A DNA stretch of 32,535 nucleotides. Source: Clostridiales bacterium. Its GTDB lineage: Bacteria; Bacillota; Clostridia; Oscillospirales; Oscillospiraceae. The DNA is taken from contig SFDT01000021.1 of assembly GCA_004558115.1 (NCBI GenBank), positions 1-32,535 of the forward strand, given 5' to 3'. This document shows positions 24,568 to 32,535 of the stretch, one piece after another; within the stretch, counting starts at the first letter, position 1; the number at the start of each line of letters is the position of its first letter. The position numbers and the translations under genes are program-made. Under the pieces are notes generated by a model, which searched no databases, was not told where the DNA came from, and was given only the letters and a program-made list of their open reading frames with translations.

Positions 24568-24576
24568 ATTATAGCA
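24568..24576 (-). promoter_or_regulatory. Extended -10 promoter of the exporter gene
   Basis: Minus-strand TGC-TATAAT is a perfect extended -10. TTCGAA 16 bases upstream is a weak -35. Confidence 0.65.
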
Positions 24577-24652
24577 CGTTACGCAAATTTTCGAACGCAA
24601 ACTTTGCAAAAATTTTAACGATTTTTGCAGCCTTATCTTGTGACATCTGCAA

Positions 24653-24687
24653 AAAGCGCCCCTGTTCCCGCGGAACAGGGGCGCTTT
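24653..24687 (-). terminator. Terminator of the carA-carB/dapF operon
   Basis: A perfect 16-bp stem (AAAGCGCCCCTGTTCC / GGAACAGGGGCGCTTT) with loop CGC is followed on the minus strand by TTGCAG after a T5 run. It lies 12 bases beyond the carB/dapF stop. Confidence 0.92.
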
Positions 24688-24699
24688 CTGCAAGTTTTC

Positions 24700-27600
24700 T
24701 CAGTATTCCGCTTCGCCGGTATAGACCAGCTTGGCGTCGCCGGTGAGGGTGACCCGTTCGTCAGTGTAATTGACCACCAGGTCGCCGCCCCGGACGCGGA
24801 CCGTGATGTCGCGGCCCTTGGCGCACAGGCCGTTGGCCACGGCGGCCACCACCGCCGCGCAGGCGCCGGTGCCGCAGGCCATGGTCTCGCCGCTGCCCCG
24901 CTCCCAGACGCGCATTTTGATGGTGTTGTGGTTCACCACCCGGATGAACTCCGTGTTGATGCGCTCGGGGAAGTAAGGCGCGTGCTCAAAGCGGGGGCCG
25001 ATGAAGTCGATGTCCACCGCGTCCACCCGGGGGCAGAACACCACGCAGTGGGGGTTGCCCATGTCCACGCAGGTGATGTTGTAGGGCCGGCCGCCGATGC
25101 GGACGGGATAGTCCACCACGGTCTTTTCCGGGATGTCGAACCGCAGCGCCGCCGTGTCCAGCGTGGCTATGCCCATGTCCACGCAGGCGGAGGTGACCTT
25201 GCCGTTGGTGGTGTACACCTGGACGAACTTGATGCCCTTGCCGGTCTCGATGGCCATTTCCTCCTTGTGCACGATGCCGTTGTCATAGAGGTACTTGCAC
25301 ATGCACCGCAGGGCGTTGCCGGCCATCATGCCCTCGCTGCCGTCGGCGTTGAACATGCGCATTTTCGCGTCGGCCTTGGCGGACTTCTCCATGAGGATGA
25401 TGCCGTCGGCGCCGATACCGTAGTGCCGGTCGCAGAAGGAGACACACAGGGACTCCGGGCAGGTGATCTCCCCGTTGAAATTCTCCAGGAAGATATAGTC
25501 GTTGCCGCAGGTCTGCATCTTGGAAAAGCGGAGCTTCTGCCGCTGGGAGCGCAGGTGGCAGATGTCGATGAGCTCCGTGTTCTGCTGGTTGTAGCGGGAG
25601 GCCAGGATGTCCGTCAGGGCGTTGGCCGTGTCCAGAGAGGTCAGGCACGGGATGCCCAGCTGGACGCAGCGGTGGTTCAGGTGGATGAAATCCCGGATAT
25701 AGCTGGGCTCCGTGGAGCCGGTGAGGATGACGTAGTCGATCTTTCCGTCCTCCAGCATCTGGAACACCTTGTTGTCCTGGCCCAGCTTGCCCACGATCTC
25801 CACGTCGGTGCCCAACCGGGAGATCTCGTTGGCGGTACCCTCGGTGGCGTACAGCTTGAAGCCCATCTCGTCCAGCTTCCGGGCGATGTCCACGATCTCC
25901 GGCTGATCCCGGTGGTTCACGGAGATGAGGACGCCGCCGTGGTGGGACTTCTCCACCTTGTAGCCGGCGGAGACCAGGCCCTTGAACAGGGCCTCCTGCA
26001 TATTCTTGCCCAGGCCCAGCACCTCGCCGGTGGACTTCATCTCCGGAGACAGGGCGGCGTTGGCGTCGGTGATCTTCTCAAAGGAGAACACAGGCACCTT
26101 CACAGCCACATAGGGGGGCTGGCGGTACAGTCCGGTACCGTAGCCCAGGGACTTCAAGGGCTGACCCACCATGACCCGGGTGGCCAGGTCCACCATGGGC
26201 ACGCCGGTGACCTTGGAGATATAGGGCACGGTGCGGCTGGCCCGGGGATTCACCTCAATGACATACAGCTCGCCCTGGTAGATGAGGTACTGGATGTTGA
26301 TGAGGCCACGGGTGCCCAGGGACAGCGCCAGCTTTTCGGAGCAGTCGATGATGACCTTCAGCATTTTGTCGCCGATGGAGAAAGGCGGGTACACGGCGAT
26401 GGAGTCGCCGGAGTGGACGCCGGTGCGCTCGATATGCTGCATGACGCCGGGGATGAGGACATCCTTGCCGTCGGAGATGACATCCACCTCCAGCTCCTTG
26501 CCCATGAGGTACTGGTCCACCAGGACGGGGTTTTCGATCTTGCCGGAGAGGATGACCTCCATGTAGGTGCGCACATCCTCGTCGTTGTGGGCGATGACCA
26601 TGTTCTGGCCGCCGATGACGTAGGAGGGGCGCAGCAGCACGGGATAGCCCAGCTCGTGGGCGGCGTCCAGAGCGCCCTGCATGCCGGTGATGCCCATGCC
26701 GCGGGGACGCTTGATGTGGAACCGCTCCAGCAGCTCGTCGAACCGCTCCCGGTCCTCGGCCATGTCGATGGACTCGGCGGAGGTGCCCAGGATGGGGATG
26801 CCGTGGCTGTCCAGGTATTTGGTGAGCTTGATGGCCGTCTGGCCGCCGAAGGCCACCACCACGCCCACAGGCTTCTCCACGTCGATGATGTGCATGACAT
26901 CCTCGGGGAACAGGGGCTCGAAGTACAGCCGGTCGGCGGTGTCGTAGTCGGTGGAGACAGTTTCGGGGTTGTTGTTGACGATGACCACATCGTAGCCCAG
27001 CTCCTTCAGCGTCCACACGCAGTGGACGGAGGAGTAGTCAAATTCGATGCCCTGGCCGATGCGGATGGGGCCAGAGCCCAGGACCATGATGACGGGCCGA
27101 CCGCTGCGGGGGAAGGTGCGGGACTCGCAGAACTGGTCGAAGCTGGAGTAGAAATAGGGTGTCTCGGCGTCGAATTCGGCGCCGCAGGTGTCCACCATCT
27201 TGTAAACGGCCTTCTTGGGCGCCGCCGGCAGGCTGTCGGCGCCGGAGAGGCGCTTGAGGGTGTCGTCGGGGTAGCCCAGGCGCTTGCCGGTCTCATAGTG
27301 TTCGGCGGTCAGGCCGTCCTTGGCCAGGGCCTTTTCAAAATCGGCCATCTTCTTCAGCTTGGCCAGGAACCAGCGGTCGATGCGGGTGATGCCGAAGATC
27401 TCGTCCACGGAGACGCCGGATTTCAGCGCCTCGAACACGGTGAACAGCCGGTGGTCATCCACCCGGCGCAGCCGCTCCCAGATGGGGGCGTCATCGTCGG
27501 GGTCCGGCTTGCGGTTCAGGCTGTCCAGGCCCGCCTCGGCGCCCCGGACGGCCTTCATGAGGGCCATTTCAAAGCTGGGGCCGATGGCCATGACCTCGCC

Positions 27601-28737
27601 GGTGGCCTTCATCTGGGTGCCCAGGGTCCGGGAGGCGTCGGCAAACTTGTCGAAGGGCCACTTGGGCATCTTCACCACGATGTAGTCCAGGGTGGGCTCA
27701 AAGCAGGCGCAGGTCTTGCCGGTGATGTCGTTTTTGATCTCGTCCAGGGTGTAGCCCAGGGCGATCTTGGTGGTGATCTTGGCGATGGGGTAGCCGGTGG
27801 CCTTGGAGGCCAGGGCGGAGGAGCGGCTGACGCGGGGGTTCACCTCAATGACCGCGTATTCAAAGGTATCCGGATTCAGGGCCAGCTGGCAGTTGCAGCC
27901 GCCCACGATGCCCAAGTGGGTGATGATATCCAGGGAGGCGGAGCGGAGCATCTGGAACTCCTTGTCCGCCAGGGTCTGGGTGGGGGCCACCACGATGGAG
28001 TCGCCGGTGTGGACGCCCACGGGGTCGAAGTTCTCCATGGAGCAGACGGCAATGACGTTGCCCACGCTGTCCCGCATGGTCTCAAACTCGATCTCTTTCC
28101 AGCCGAAAATGGCCTTTTCGATCAGGACCTGGGTGATGGGAGAGGCGTCCAGGCCCGTCTGGGCGATGATGCGCAGCTCCTTGGCGTTCTTGGCCGCGCC
28201 GCCGCCGGCGCCGCCCAGGGTGAAGGCGGGACGGACAATGACGGGATAGCCGATGCGGTCCGCCACGGCCAGGGCATCCTCCACAGTCTCGGCGATGTCG
28301 GAGGCGATGACCGGCTGGCCGATCTCCGCCATGGCTTCCTTAAAGAGCTCCCGGTCCTCCGCCCGGGAAATGGCCTTGGCGTCGGTGCCCAGCAGGCGGA
28401 CGCCCTGGGCCTCCAGGAAGCCCTCCTTGTCCAGCTGCATGGCCAGGGTCAGGCCCGTCTGGCCGCCCAGGCCCGCCAGAATGGAGTCGGGCTTTTCCTT
28501 TTTGATGATGCGCTTGATGGTCTCCACCGTCAGGGGCTCCAGGTAGATCTCATCCGCCATGACCTGGTCGGTCATGATGGTGGCGGGGTTGGAGTTGCAC
28601 AGCACCACGTTGACGCCGGCCTCCTTCAGCACCCGGCAGGCCTGGGCGCCGGCATAGTCGAATTCAGCGGCTTGGCCGATGACGATGGGGCCGGAGCCGA
28701 TGACCAGGACTTTCTTGATGGAAGTATCGAGAGGCAT
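24700..28737 (-). CDS. carB: Carbamoyl-phosphate synthase large chain fused to a DapF-like domain
   Basis: A 1345-residue in-frame fusion. Residues 1 to about 1058 are complete CarB: first ATP-grasp half (KKVLVIGSGPIVIGQAAEFD), second half from about 548 (GSGPIRIGQGIEFDYSSVHC), and the MGS-like allosteric domain from about 930. CarB makes carbamoyl phosphate for pyrimidines and arginine. After a linker of about eight residues, 1068-1345 are a full-length diaminopimelate epimerase domain (LRFSKMQTCGNDYIFLENF, HYGIGADGIILM, MGNPHCVVF). The late catalytic Cys1288 is present in ETMACGTGACAA. The early one is replaced: DGSEGMMAGNALRC has Ala1139 where PROSITE-type DapF has Cys. The ATG at 28737 overlaps the carA stop as ATGA; a GTG at 28743 is an alternative. 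Whether the DapF part is active is open. Confidence 0.95.
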   Translation of the reverse strand: MPLDTSIKKVLVIGSGPIVIGQAAEFDYAGAQACRVLKEAGVNVVLCNSNPATIMTDQVMADEIYLEPLTVETIKRIIKKEKPDSILAGLGGQTGLTLAMQLDKEGFLEAQGVRLLGTDAKAISRAEDRELFKEAMAEIGQPVIASDIAETVEDALAVADRIGYPVIVRPAFTLGGAGGGAAKNAKELRIIAQTGLDASPITQVLIEKAIFGWKEIEFETMRDSVGNVIAVCSMENFDPVGVHTGDSIVVAPTQTLADKEFQMLRSASLDIITHLGIVGGCNCQLALNPDTFEYAVIEVNPRVSRSSALASKATGYPIAKITTKIALGYTLDEIKNDITGKTCACFEPTLDYIVVKMPKWPFDKFADASRTLGTQMKATGEVMAIGPSFEMALMKAVRGAEAGLDSLNRKPDPDDDAPIWERLRRVDDHRLFTVFEALKSGVSVDEIFGITRIDRWFLAKLKKMADFEKALAKDGLTAEHYETGKRLGYPDDTLKRLSGADSLPAAPKKAVYKMVDTCGAEFDAETPYFYSSFDQFCESRTFPRSGRPVIMVLGSGPIRIGQGIEFDYSSVHCVWTLKELGYDVVIVNNNPETVSTDYDTADRLYFEPLFPEDVMHIIDVEKPVGVVVAFGGQTAIKLTKYLDSHGIPILGTSAESIDMAEDRERFDELLERFHIKRPRGMGITGMQGALDAAHELGYPVLLRPSYVIGGQNMVIAHNDEDVRTYMEVILSGKIENPVLVDQYLMGKELEVDVISDGKDVLIPGVMQHIERTGVHSGDSIAVYPPFSIGDKMLKVIIDCSEKLALSLGTRGLINIQYLIYQGELYVIEVNPRASRTVPYISKVTGVPMVDLATRVMVGQPLKSLGYGTGLYRQPPYVAVKVPVFSFEKITDANAALSPEMKSTGEVLGLGKNMQEALFKGLVSAGYKVEKSHHGGVLISVNHRDQPEIVDIARKLDEMGFKLYATEGTANEISRLGTDVEIVGKLGQDNKVFQMLEDGKIDYVILTGSTEPSYIRDFIHLNHRCVQLGIPCLTSLDTANALTDILASRYNQQNTELIDICHLRSQRQKLRFSKMQTCGNDYIFLENFNGEITCPESLCVSFCDRHYGIGADGIILMEKSAKADAKMRMFNADGSEGMMAGNALRCMCKYLYDNGIVHKEEMAIETGKGIKFVQVYTTNGKVTSACVDMGIATLDTAALRFDIPEKTVVDYPVRIGGRPYNITCVDMGNPHCVVFCPRVDAVDIDFIGPRFEHAPYFPERINTEFIRVVNHNTIKMRVWERGSGETMACGTGACAAVVAAVANGLCAKGRDITVRVRGGDLVVNYTDERVTLTGDAKLVYTGEAEY

Positions 28738-29801
28738 CAGCACTCACCACCTTTCATGAGTTCCACAAAGCGGTCAAAGAGGAAGGACGTATCCTTGGGG
28801 CCCGTGCAGGCCTCGGGGTGGAACTGCACGGTAAAGGCCTTCAGGCCGGGGTAGTCGATGCCCTCGCAGGTGCCGTCGTTGGCGTTGGCAAAGCGGAGGC
28901 GGCCGGTTTGGATGCTGTCGGAGTCCACGGCGTAGCCATGGTTCTGGCTGGTGATGAAGGTGCGGACGCCGCTGACATCCCGCACCGGCTGGTTTACGCC
29001 CCGGTGGCCGTACTTGAGCTTGTACGTCCGTCCGCCGGCGGCCAGGGCCGTCAGCTGGTGGCCCAGGCAGATGCCGAACATGGGCACCTTGCCCAGCAGC
29101 TTTTGGATCTGGGCGATCTCAAAGACGTTCTCCGCCGGGTCGCCGGGACCGTTGGAGAGCATGACGCCGTCGGGGTCCGCCGCCAGGATGTCCTCGGCGG
29201 AGGTGGTGGCGGGCAGCACCGTCACCGTGCAGCCCCGCTTCTGGAGCTCCCGGATGATGTTGTGCTTGGCGCCGTAATCGATGAGGGAGACACGGAACCG
29301 CTCCTCCCCCACCGCCGGGTGGACGGAGGGCGCCTTGCAGGTGACGGCCTCCACCACGCCGGTGACGGCGTAGGTGGCAACGGGCGTCAGGTCCGCGGGG
29401 ACTTCATCGCAGATGGCGGCGTTCATGACGCCGTGCTCCCGGATGATGCGGGTGAGCTCCCGGGTGTCCACGCCCCACAGGCCCGGAACGCCCTGCTCCT
29501 TCAGGAAGGTATCCAGGTCGCAGTCCGTGCGGAAGTTGGAGGGCGCGTCGCACCACTCCCGGACCACATAGCCCTTTACGCAGCAGGCACCCTCGAAATC
29601 CTCCCGGATAATGCCGTAATTACCGATGAGGGGATAGGTCTGCATGACGATCTGCCCCGCGTAGCTGGGGTCCGTCAAGGTCTCGATATAGCCGCACATG
29701 CCGGTGGTGAACACCAGCTCTCCCACGGTGTCCGCCGGGGCGCCGAACCGGATGCCCTCGAACACCCGGCTGTCCTGTAACACCAAATAGCCTTTTTCCA
29801 T
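28737..29801 (-). CDS. carA: Carbamoyl-phosphate synthase small chain (glutamine amidotransferase)
   Basis: A 354-residue protein that hydrolyses glutamine and passes ammonia to CarB. The N-terminal CPSase_sm domain contains LVFTTGMCGYIETLTDPSYA. The class I amidotransferase domain has the nucleophile Cys245 in MFGICLGHQLTALAAGG and the His/Glu pair in FTVQFHPEA. The ATG at 29801 is preferred because GGAGG lies five bases before it, inside a possible earlier ATG at 29813 that has no ribosome site. It is translationally coupled to carB by a four-base overlap. The short leader shows no PyrR-type attenuator. Confidence 0.95.
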   Translation of the reverse strand: MEKGYLVLQDSRVFEGIRFGAPADTVGELVFTTGMCGYIETLTDPSYAGQIVMQTYPLIGNYGIIREDFEGACCVKGYVVREWCDAPSNFRTDCDLDTFLKEQGVPGLWGVDTRELTRIIREHGVMNAAICDEVPADLTPVATYAVTGVVEAVTCKAPSVHPAVGEERFRVSLIDYGAKHNIIRELQKRGCTVTVLPATTSAEDILAADPDGVMLSNGPGDPAENVFEIAQIQKLLGKVPMFGICLGHQLTALAAGGRTYKLKYGHRGVNQPVRDVSGVRTFITSQNHGYAVDSDSIQTGRLRFANANDGTCEGIDYPGLKAFTVQFHPEACTGPKDTSFLFDRFVELMKGGEC

Positions 29802-29854
29802 AACCGCCTCCATATTTTTGTCCGCACTTTATCGATTTTACTATATTTTATGAC

Positions 29855-29883
29855 ATTATGATGGTTTTTTCCAGCCCAGTCAA
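29855..29883 (-). promoter_or_regulatory. Promoter of carA-carB/dapF
   Basis: Minus-strand TTGACT (29883-29878), a 17-base spacer and CATAAT (29860-29855) each match consensus at five of six positions. The leader to 29801 is under 50 bases. Confidence 0.78.
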
Positions 29884-29998
29884 TGACCGGAGGGCGTTTT
29901 TCCAGCTAGACTTTTCCGCTCAAAAGGGAACACTTTTTGTGCATTTCCGAAAAGGTTGACCTTTTTCCGGCAATTTTTTCGTGGAGATCCGGTTTTTC

Positions 29999-30027
29999 TT
30001 GCAAGCGTCTCTTTCCGCATATATAAT
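29999..30027 (+). promoter_or_regulatory. Promoter of the PAS-repeat gene
   Basis: TTGCAA (29999-30004), a 17-base spacer and a perfect TATAAT (30022-30027) lie 32 bases before the GTG start. Confidence 0.78.
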
Positions 30028-30058
30028 TGAAGTGATTTTTTCTTTTGGGGGGAGTTTT

Positions 30059-32343
30059 GTGGCCAAGCATCTGGAGAAATTCACAAAGCCCTTTCAGGGC
30101 AGCCGCATCCCCTTTTTGCTGGCGGAGGTGGTCACCAACGGCAGCGGCGACATGGTGGATCTCATCTGCCGCTTTGCCAATGACGCCGCCGGCACGCTGC
30201 TGGGCGTTCCGGCGGCGGAGCTGAAGGGCAGCCGCTTCACCCGGATGCACGATTTCCGGCAGCTGCCCGCCCTGGCGCCGCTGCACACGGTGGCCTTTTC
30301 CGGTTCCGCCGCCTCCTTTTCCTATGAGGCTGCCGGCGGCGTCCTCACCGTCACCTGCTATCAGGTCATGTACGGCATGGCGGGCTGCCTGCTGGAGCCC
30401 CAGGGGGAGAGCCCCCGGGACCCCGCCGCCCTCATGGCGGACAATCTGCCCGGTGCCGTGGCGGTGCTGGAGCTGAGCCGGGAGGGGCTGCGGTGCCTGT
30501 CCTTCAGCGGGCAGCTGTGCACCCTTACCGGCTGGAGCCGGCAGGAGCTGCTGGACCGCTTCTCCCGGGACTTTTCCGCCCTGGTGGACCGGGAGGACTG
30601 GCCCGCCCTTTTGCAGGCTCTGCTGGATGCCCAGCGGGAGGGCCATCCGGTGGACCACGACCTGCGGCTCCTGCGCCGGGAGGGCGGGCCCCTGTGGGTG
30701 AACCTCCGGGCGGAGCGGATGCGCACCGCCGGCGGCGCCACGGTGTTTTACGCCATGCTGCTGGACATCGACCTGTCCCGCCGGACTTTGGAGCGCCTGG
30801 AAGAAAACCAGGCCCAACTGGCCGCCGCCCAGGGCCGGCTGGACGCCCTGCGGGATACCCTTCCGGCGGCCTTCGCCCTGCTCCGCATTCCAAAGGACGG
30901 GCAGCCGGAGGCCCTGTGCCTCAGCCAACGGCTGGCGAGCTGCTGGGCTATCCGGCGGCAGAGCTGACAAAGCGCCTGCGGACGGAGCCTCTTTGGCGGG
31001 TGCACCAGGCGGACCGGGAGACCCTGACCGCCGCCCTGCTCCGCGCCCGGACCACAGGGGTCCCCTGCCGCCAGATGTGCCGCCTGCGGACCCGGGAGGG
31101 CCAGGTGCTGCGGGTCCTTTTGGAGGCTGTCTGGCAGGCCCGGGCAGACGGTGAGCAGCTGTTCCTTACCTGCGTGGACATGACCCGGGAGCAGGAGACC
31201 GCCGAGGAACTGCGCCTGCGGACACAGCTTTGCGACCTGCTGCTGGACCGCTCCTATATCGTCAGCCTGGACTATGACCCCGCCGCTGACACCGCCCATG
31301 TGGAGACCTACGACGCCGGCGGCCACCGTTCCACCCGCCGGGTGGAGCGGTATCTCCAGGCGCTGGAGTCCTCCCCTTCCATCCATCCGGAGGACCGCGG
31401 CCGCCTCATCACCGCCCTGCGACGGGCCGCCGCCCGGCCCGGCGCCGGTACGTTGGAGTACCGGGGCAATTACAGCGGCCAGGGCTGGCGGTGGTACCGG
31501 GCCTCCCTGGTGAGCCTGTTTGACAGCAAGGGCAATGTGTACGGCCTCTTGGGCAAGGCGGAGGACATCAGCGACCGCCGGGCCGCCGCCCAGCGCTTTG
31601 ACGAGCTGGGGGTTCGGTTCAAAAAGCAGGCCAGGTCCGCTCTGGCCGCCGCCCGGCTGGACCTGTCCGCCGACCGCATTCTGGACAGCCGCAGCGCCAG
31701 CCGCTATCTCACCGGCGTTCTGTTCGGCAATTCCGCCGACGCCTGCCTGCGCCACATCCGGGACAACATCCCCGACCCGGACCAGCAGGCGGAATTTGAC
31801 CGCCGCTTCCGCCCCATCCCCCTGCTGGAGGCCCTTTCCCAGGGCAATGCCCATCACGGCTTTGAGCACCGCTTCTCCCTGGGAGAGGGAAAAAGCGTGT
31901 GGGTCCGTTCCATGCTGGAACTGGCGGAAGACCCGGAGAGCCGCCATGTGGAGGCTTTTTACTGCGCCGTGGATATCAGCGCCCAGCGCCAGCGTGCCCA
32001 GCTGACGGAGGCCCTGGCGCTGCGGGATTACGATTTCATTTTGTCGGTGGAGGCCGCCAGCGGCGCCTGCCGCCTGCTGGGCGGGAACGCCTTTCTGCCG
32101 CCGGACGCCACGTACCGCTCTCTGGCCGCCCGGTATATCCACGGCCAGGCCCCCGGCGCCCTCCGGGCCCGCATCCGCCGGGCCGTCCGGCTGGACACCA
32201 TTCTGGCCGCTTTAGAGGAATCGCCGGTGTACACCTTTACCTGCACCCTGGAAACAGAAGAAGGCCCCCGCGCCAAACGGCTGCGCTGCTCCTGGCTGGA
32301 CCGGGCGGACGGCACGCTGCTGATAACCCTGGGCGACGCATAA
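30059..32343 (+). pseudogene. Tandem PAS-domain protein gene, broken by a frameshift
   Basis: Read through one repaired frameshift this gives about 761 residues. It starts at a GTG (30059) after GGGGGGAG. The first frame (to 30967) encodes an N-terminal sensor-like region and a PAS domain (FSGQLCTLTGWSRQELLDRF, then DHDLRLLRREGGPLWVNLRA). It then stops soon after SQRL. The next frame continues the same fold at once with GELLGYPAAELTKRLR and further PAS/PAC modules (EYRGNYSGQGWRWYRASLVS, FEHRFSLGEGKSVWVRSMLE). The change lies near 30935, where CTGGCGAG would need one more G. No GGDEF, EAL, kinase or other output domain follows. A sequencing error is possible; otherwise the intact protein is not made. 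Confidence 0.75.
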
Positions 32344-32345
32344 AC

Positions 32346-32380
32346 AAACGGCCGCAAGCTGTATGCCTGCGGCCGTTTTT
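32346..32380. terminator. Terminator after the PAS gene
   Basis: An 11-bp stem (AAACGGCCGCA / TGCGGCCGTTT) with an 11-base loop is followed by TT on the plus strand. Confidence 0.85.
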
Positions 32381-32381
32381 C

Positions 32382-32501
32382 TTATTCGTCCAGCTTCAAA
32401 ACCGCCAGGAATGCCTCTGTCGGTACCTTTACCGAACCCAGGCTCCGCATCCGCTTCTTGCCCGCCCCGCAAAATCTTCGATTTGGCGGGGACCCCTCCA
32501 T
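32382..32501 (-). pseudogene. Displaced 3'-end fragment of lepA (elongation factor 4)
   Basis: A short frame of 39 codons. Its last 25 residues, GKKRMRSLGSVKVPTEAF followed by LAVLKLDE, closely match the C-terminus of LepA (in E. coli GKKRMKQIGNVELPQEAF). The preceding residues MEGSPPNRRFCGA do not match LepA, where a lysine-rich SRKKKLL..KQKE stretch is expected. The join falls at a hairpin (32465-32491). So the LepA tail seems to have been cut off from its gene by an inserted or recombined hairpin sequence. No ribosome site is visible before the ATG, so translation is doubtful. The main lepA gene may lie outside the window. Confidence 0.55.
32465..32491. repeat. Hairpin at the lepA fragment junction
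   Basis: CCCCGCAAAATC, loop TTC, GATTTGGCGGGG forms a 12-bp stem with one mismatch. It coincides with the point where similarity to LepA stops. Confidence 0.6.
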
Positions 32502-32508
32502 AAAACCC

Positions 32509-32535
32509 AACCGGGCAGGCAAAGCCCGCCCGGTT
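32509..32535. terminator. Terminator-like hairpin at the right window edge
   Basis: AACCGGGC-A-GGC, loop AAA, GCC-C-GCCCGGTT forms an 11-bp stem with one mismatch. On the minus strand it is followed by GGGTTTTA, so it may end a gene beyond the window. Confidence 0.6.

Noticed and set aside
24625..28854. A 1409-codon open frame on the plus strand opposite carB/dapF
   Set aside because: It is a mirror effect of GC-rich codon use in a real gene on the other strand; its product is repetitive Gly/His/Val/Leu sequence without any domain.
29802..29855. PyrR or other attenuator in the carA leader
   Set aside because: The leader is under 50 bases and has no hairpin pair or T-run.
30920..30975. Programmed frameshifting in the PAS gene
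   Set aside because: No slippery heptamer and no fitting downstream pseudoknot was seen at 30930-30940. A simple one-base deletion explains the break better.

Overview
The window looks like chromosome from a GC-rich, anaerobic, Gram-positive bacterium of the Clostridia, most likely an Oscillospiraceae-type gut organism. This is inferred from gene content, not from a marker gene. The supporting genes are pyruvate:ferredoxin oxidoreductase, pyruvate phosphate dikinase, RicT, a SigV/RsiV-type sigma/anti-sigma pair, a YtrA-type regulator with its ABC transporter, and a ferredoxin-domain aldo/keto reductase. Strong AGGAGG-type ribosome sites, several GTG and TTG starts and many compact bidirectional terminators fit the same picture. 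No rRNA, tRNA, CRISPR array or intact transposase was seen.

Left part (1-10.7 kb): the start of a PFOR gene runs off the left edge, divergent from comM. comM converges on a sigma factor / RsiV-like anti-sigma / lipoprotein operon, and a three-hairpin repeat sits inside their shared terminator, which is present in two copies. Next come a flavodoxin-fold iron-sulfur protein divergent from thiI-cinA, then an EamA transporter with an aldo/keto reductase, and a ZIP metal transporter.

Middle (10.7-18.6 kb): this is the accessory-looking stretch. It has two small paralogous membrane proteins, an AT-richer membrane protein of unknown origin, and a guanine-class purine riboswitch in front of a guanine deaminase gene. 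Two small XRE-regulator modules, each divergent from a tiny protein gene, lie on either side of a Sm_multidrug_ex-family membrane protein gene and a GntR (YtrA-type)/ABC operon. A HAD phosphatase closes the section.

Right part (18.6-32.5 kb): holB-ricT, with a long basic low-complexity tail on RicT, is divergent from a well-expressed-looking ppdK. An aromatic-acid-exporter-like membrane protein follows. Then comes carA-carB, in which CarB is fused in frame to a DapF domain that lacks the first catalytic cysteine. The window ends with a tandem-PAS gene broken by an apparent one-base deletion and a short lepA 3'-end remnant among hairpins.

The most interesting items are the CarB-DapF fusion with the altered active site, the riboswitch with a visible antiterminator, the hairpin element inside a duplicated terminator, and the two regulator/mini-protein modules.
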